DNA from: a bacterium 42_11
GTDB lineage: Bacteria; Synergistota; GBS-1
DNA length: 8,489 nt
NCBI GenBank assembly: GCA_001508835.1
Contig: LGFB01000048.1
Span: 1-8,489, forward strand
Reading direction: 5' to 3'
Position 1 is the first letter of the stretch. Every line of letters begins with the position of its first letter. The notes below the pieces were generated by a model, which saw only the letters and a program-made list of their open reading frames with translations, did no database searches and was not told the DNA's origin. Made by a program: the position numbers and the translations under genes. Below are positions 6,272 through 8,489 of this stretch, in pieces.

Positions 6272-6811
6272 TTGGCTAAGGTAAAGGTTGCCACTACTTG
6301 GCTTGAGTGCTGTTCTGGTTGTCACATGTCTTTTCTGGACTTGGACGAAAAACTCGTAGAGTTATTATCAAAAATAGAATTTGACGCCAGTCCAATAACG
6401 GATATAAAAGATTTTCATCCTGTTGATGTGGGTATAGTAGAAGGAGCTGTGGGGAATGAGGAACAGCTTGAGGTTCTCAGAAAGATACGCGAAAACTCCA
6501 AGATACTGATAGCTTTAGGAGACTGTGCTTGTTTTGGCGGTATTCCTGCGATGAGGAACTTCTTCGATAAAGATGAAGTTTTAAAGAGAGTTTACATCGA
6601 AACGGAAAGCACAGTTAACCCGAAGAAAGTTATACCTCATGAAGATGTTCCAAAGCTTTTCCCCAGTGTTAAAGGTATCGACCAATTTGTTAAAGTTGAC
6701 GTTTATATACCTGGTTGTCCTCCTGACCCGAGAGCTATAGAATATGCTTTAAAAGAACTCCTTGAAGGTAGGATACCCGTTTTACCACCCGAGCTCCTGT
6801 CGTATGAATGA
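6272..6811 (+). CDS. hydS: [NiFe] hydrogenase small subunit HydS (HoxY-like)
   Basis: 179 residues from TTG 6272 (181 if ATG 6266 is used). This is the short HoxY type with one [4Fe-4S] cluster: LECCSGCHMSF supplies C14 and C17, GDCACFGGIPAMRN supplies C85 or C87, and YIPGCPPDP supplies C149. There is no twin-arginine signal peptide and no C-terminal domain for medial and distal clusters, so the protein is cytoplasmic and passes electrons from the NiFe site straight to its redox partner, here HydA. Short small subunits of this kind are typical of group 3 hydrogenases that use pyridine nucleotides. It is encoded 18 bases before the large subunit, the usual small-then-large order. Confidence 0.96.
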   Translation: MAKVKVATTWLECCSGCHMSFLDLDEKLVELLSKIEFDASPITDIKDFHPVDVGIVEGAVGNEEQLEVLRKIRENSKILIALGDCACFGGIPAMRNFFDKDEVLKRVYIETESTVNPKKVIPHEDVPKLFPSVKGIDQFVKVDVYIPGCPPDPRAIEYALKELLEGRIPVLPPELLSYE

Positions 6812-6813
6812 TG

Positions 6814-6821
6814 AGGAGGTG
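6814..6821 (+). promoter_or_regulatory. Ribosome binding site of hydL
   Basis: AGGAGGTG lies 8 bases before ATG 6830, just after the hydS stop. It is the same 8-base site as that of hydA, consistent with high expression of the catalytic subunits. Confidence 0.75.
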
Positions 6822-6829
6822 TTTAGCTC

Positions 6830-8260
6830 ATGGCACAAAAACTTGAAATATTCCCTGTAACCAGGGTTGAAGGTCACGGTAAGGTTACAATATACCTTAA
6901 TGAGAATGGTGAAGTAGAAAGGACATACTTTCACGTTACCCAAATAAGGGGGTTTGAAAAGTTCTGCGAGGGAAGAGTCTTTTGGGAAATGCCGGTGATG
7001 ACCCAAAGAGCCTGTGGAATTTGCCCAGTAAGCCACCATCTCGCTTCGGCTAAGGCTACCGACAAAATACTTGGGGTTGAAATCCCGCCTACAGCAAAAA
7101 AGCTGAGAGAACTCATGCATATGGGACAGCTCGTTCAATCCCATTCTCTGCATTTCTTCCATTTGGCAAGTCCCGATCTTCTCTTGGGTATGGATGCTGA
7201 TCCCAAGATAAGAAACGTTGTGGGAGTTATAGAAAAGCATCCAGACCTCGCCGTAAGGGGAGTCAAACTCAGAAAGTATGGTCAGGAAGTAATAAGAACA
7301 CTTGCAGGAAAAAGAATTCACCCTCGCTTTGCTATCCCAGGAGGAGTTAACAAGGGACTTACCGTCCAAGAAAGAGATGCGCTGTTAAAAGATATAGACT
7401 GGGTAATAGATAGCCTTAAAGATACTGTAAAACTTATTAGAAATTTAGCCATAGATTGGGGAGACAAGTTTAGGAATTTCGCTTCGTTTCCATCCTTCTA
7501 CATGGGACTTGTAGATGACAACGGCAATCTTGACTTATATCATGGAAAGATAAGATTGTGTGATCATAAGGGAAGAATTGTTGACGAATTCAGCGAAGAT
7601 GATTACCTCCAGAAGATAGGAGAATGGGTTGAGCCTTGGTCCTATATGAAATTTCCGTTTTACAAGGAATTTGGCTATCCAGAGGGAAGCTATAGGGTTG
7701 GGCCGTTAGCAAGATTGAATTGCTGTGATGATATTCCAACTCCATTAGCAAAAGAAGAGTTTAAGCTATTCCGTGAAATGGTTGGAGATAGAGTGGCAGA
7801 AGGCTCTTTATTCTATCACTATGCAAGGATGATAGAAGCCCTCCATTCGGCTGAGAGATTAAAAGAGCTTTTAGAGGATCCTGATATAACGGGAACGGAG
7901 CTTCAAGCCATTAGCAGAAAATTTAACCCTGAAGGAATAGGAGTACTTGAAGCACCAAGAGGTACACTTATACACCACTATAAGGTTAATGAAAATGGCG
8001 AAGTTGTAAAAGCAAACCTTGTAGTAGCTACCGTGCATAACAATCACGCTATGAACAAGGCCGTAGAGCTCGTTGCTAAGGAGCACATCAAGGGACCGGA
8101 AATAAAGGAAGGATTCTTAAACATGCTTGAGGTAGCTATAAGGTGCTACGATCCTTGCTTATCCTGTGCAACCCATGCAATTGGTAAGATGCCTCTCCAG
8201 GTTATCATTTACGACGCTGAAGGTAAGAAAGTAAAAGAGTTGGTGAAGGATCCCTGTTAG
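6830..8260 (+). CDS. hydL: [NiFe] hydrogenase large (catalytic) subunit HydL (HoxH-like)
   Basis: 476 residues; heterolytic H2 activation at the NiFe(CN)2CO centre. Ligand motifs are intact: RACGICPVSHH supplies C62 and C65, and DPCLSCATH supplies C443 and C446. The N-terminal TRVEGHG motif (E14), GPLARLNCCDDIPTPLA and TVHNNHAMNKA are typical of HoxH/group 3 large subunits. None of the four Ni-ligating positions is selenocysteine. The precursor continues 27 residues past H449 (AIGKMPL...KDPC); by analogy the HoxW-type protease encoded next cuts after this histidine once Ni is inserted. No signal peptide or membrane segment is seen. ATG 6830 has a strong, well-spaced Shine-Dalgarno site. The exact hydrogenase subgroup (3c, 3d or another) cannot be fixed by eye; the gene neighbourhood favours the bifurcating HydABCSL type over the simple HoxEFUYH type. 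Confidence 0.97.
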   Translation: MAQKLEIFPVTRVEGHGKVTIYLNENGEVERTYFHVTQIRGFEKFCEGRVFWEMPVMTQRACGICPVSHHLASAKATDKILGVEIPPTAKKLRELMHMGQLVQSHSLHFFHLASPDLLLGMDADPKIRNVVGVIEKHPDLAVRGVKLRKYGQEVIRTLAGKRIHPRFAIPGGVNKGLTVQERDALLKDIDWVIDSLKDTVKLIRNLAIDWGDKFRNFASFPSFYMGLVDDNGNLDLYHGKIRLCDHKGRIVDEFSEDDYLQKIGEWVEPWSYMKFPFYKEFGYPEGSYRVGPLARLNCCDDIPTPLAKEEFKLFREMVGDRVAEGSLFYHYARMIEALHSAERLKELLEDPDITGTELQAISRKFNPEGIGVLEAPRGTLIHHYKVNENGEVVKANLVVATVHNNHAMNKAVELVAKEHIKGPEIKEGFLNMLEVAIRCYDPCLSCATHAIGKMPLQVIIYDAEGKKVKELVKDPC

Positions 8261-8489
8261 CTGTAATAGGATACGGAAATTACTCTCGAAAAGATGACGG
8301 AGTTGGTATATGGATAGGAGCCAGATTAAAAAGCAGATTTAAAGATTATAAGAATCTAAAGTTTTACCTTTTACACCAGCTTACTCCGGAACTTGCTGAG
8401 GAGCTTAAGGAAGCAAAATGTGTGGTGTTTATAGATGCCGCTGTTGGTAAAGAAGATTGGTCTATAAGGAAAATAAGTTTAGGGGAGCA
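8254..8489 (+). CDS. hoxW: HoxW-type [NiFe] hydrogenase maturation endopeptidase, N-terminal part (non-ATG start)
   Basis: The gene is cut by the window end; 78 codons are visible. The frame reads LAVIGYGNYSRKDDGVG near the start, then HQLTPELAEEL and CVVFIDAAVG. The GxGNxxxxDDGxG box and the later Asp are the Ni-sensing metal ligands of HybD-family proteases (D15 and D61 if CTG 8254 is codon 1), and Q-L-T-P-E-L is typical of HoxW. The enzyme would remove the C-terminal tail of HydL. No ATG, GTG or TTG is available: the frame is closed by TAA at 8224-8226, and no ATG, GTG or TTG occurs in the frame before a GTG in the CVVF region, far inside the conserved domain. CTG 8254 gives a normal N-terminus (M-L-A-V-I-G-Y-G-N), overlaps the hydL stop at 8258-8260 and follows a purine-rich GAAGGA with only about 3 bases of spacing. 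An unusual start (CTG or ATA) or a sequence error is possible. Function is sure; the exact start is not. Confidence 0.85.
   Translation, partial: MLAVIGYGNYSRKDDGVGIWIGARLKSRFKDYKNLKFYLLHQLTPELAEELKEAKCVVFIDAAVGKEDWSIRKISLGE

Noticed and set aside
6782..7369. Long minus-strand open frame (195 codons) opposite hydS/hydL
   Set aside because: It lies antisense to conserved [NiFe] motifs of HydL, has no recognisable domain, and reads as low-plausibility protein; it is a shadow of the plus-strand gene.
8227..8262. Programmed -1 frameshift fusing HydL to the protease
   Set aside because: Both frames are open in the overlap, but no convincing slippery heptamer with a downstream structure is seen, and a fusion would defeat removal of the HydL tail by a separate protease.

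Overview
The window is one tightly packed, all-plus-strand operon segment for a multi-subunit, NAD(P)-linked cytoplasmic [NiFe] hydrogenase of the type proposed or shown to do flavin-based electron bifurcation. The closest architecture I know is the HydABCSL enzyme of Acetomicrobium mobile. Both ends are cut: the first gene lacks its start and the last lacks its end. No gap between genes exceeds about 35 bases. I see no promoter, terminator, tRNA, rRNA, mobile element or CRISPR array.

Layout: (1) 1-165, the tail of a small HATPase_c-type protein that accompanies bifurcating hydrogenase operons; (2) 166-516, a thioredoxin-like HndB/HydD-type protein with no cysteine; (3) 552-2339, a full-length HydB with an N-terminal [2Fe-2S] domain, FMN/NAD core, N3-type [4Fe-4S] site and C-terminal 2x[4Fe-4S] domain; (4) 2367-2822, HydC (NuoE-like, [2Fe-2S]); (5) 2826-4397, a second, shorter NuoF/HydB paralogue without the N-terminal cysteines and without the C-terminal ferredoxin domain; (6) 4413-6254, HydA, a NuoG-like iron-sulfur hub ending in a degenerate molybdopterin-oxidoreductase domain; (7) 6272-6811, the [NiFe] small subunit (HydS/HoxY); (8) 6830-8260, the [NiFe] large subunit (HydL/HoxH); (9) 8254-end, a HoxW-type maturation endopeptidase.

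How they could work together (inference from families): H2 is oxidised or formed at the NiFe site in HydL. Electrons pass through the proximal cluster of HydS to the cluster chain of HydA, then to the HydB-HydC flavin module. There the FMN connects NAD(H), the HydA chain and, via the C-terminal ferredoxin domain of HydB, external ferredoxin. HoxW removes the C-terminal tail of HydL after Ni insertion. The unusual point is two flavoprotein subunits with different signatures beside a single HydC and a single HydA. This suggests either a two-flavin complex or alternative assemblies.

The organism is probably an anaerobic, fermentative, possibly thermophilic bacterium. The reasons are the oxygen-sensitive redox equipment, moderate-to-low GC, heavy AGA/AGG arginine use, charged Lys/Glu/Ile-rich proteins, strong Shine-Dalgarno sites and frequent TTG/GTG starts. 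Synergistota such as Acetomicrobium-like lineages would fit, but the sequence alone does not settle this; Firmicutes and Thermotogota relatives are alternatives.
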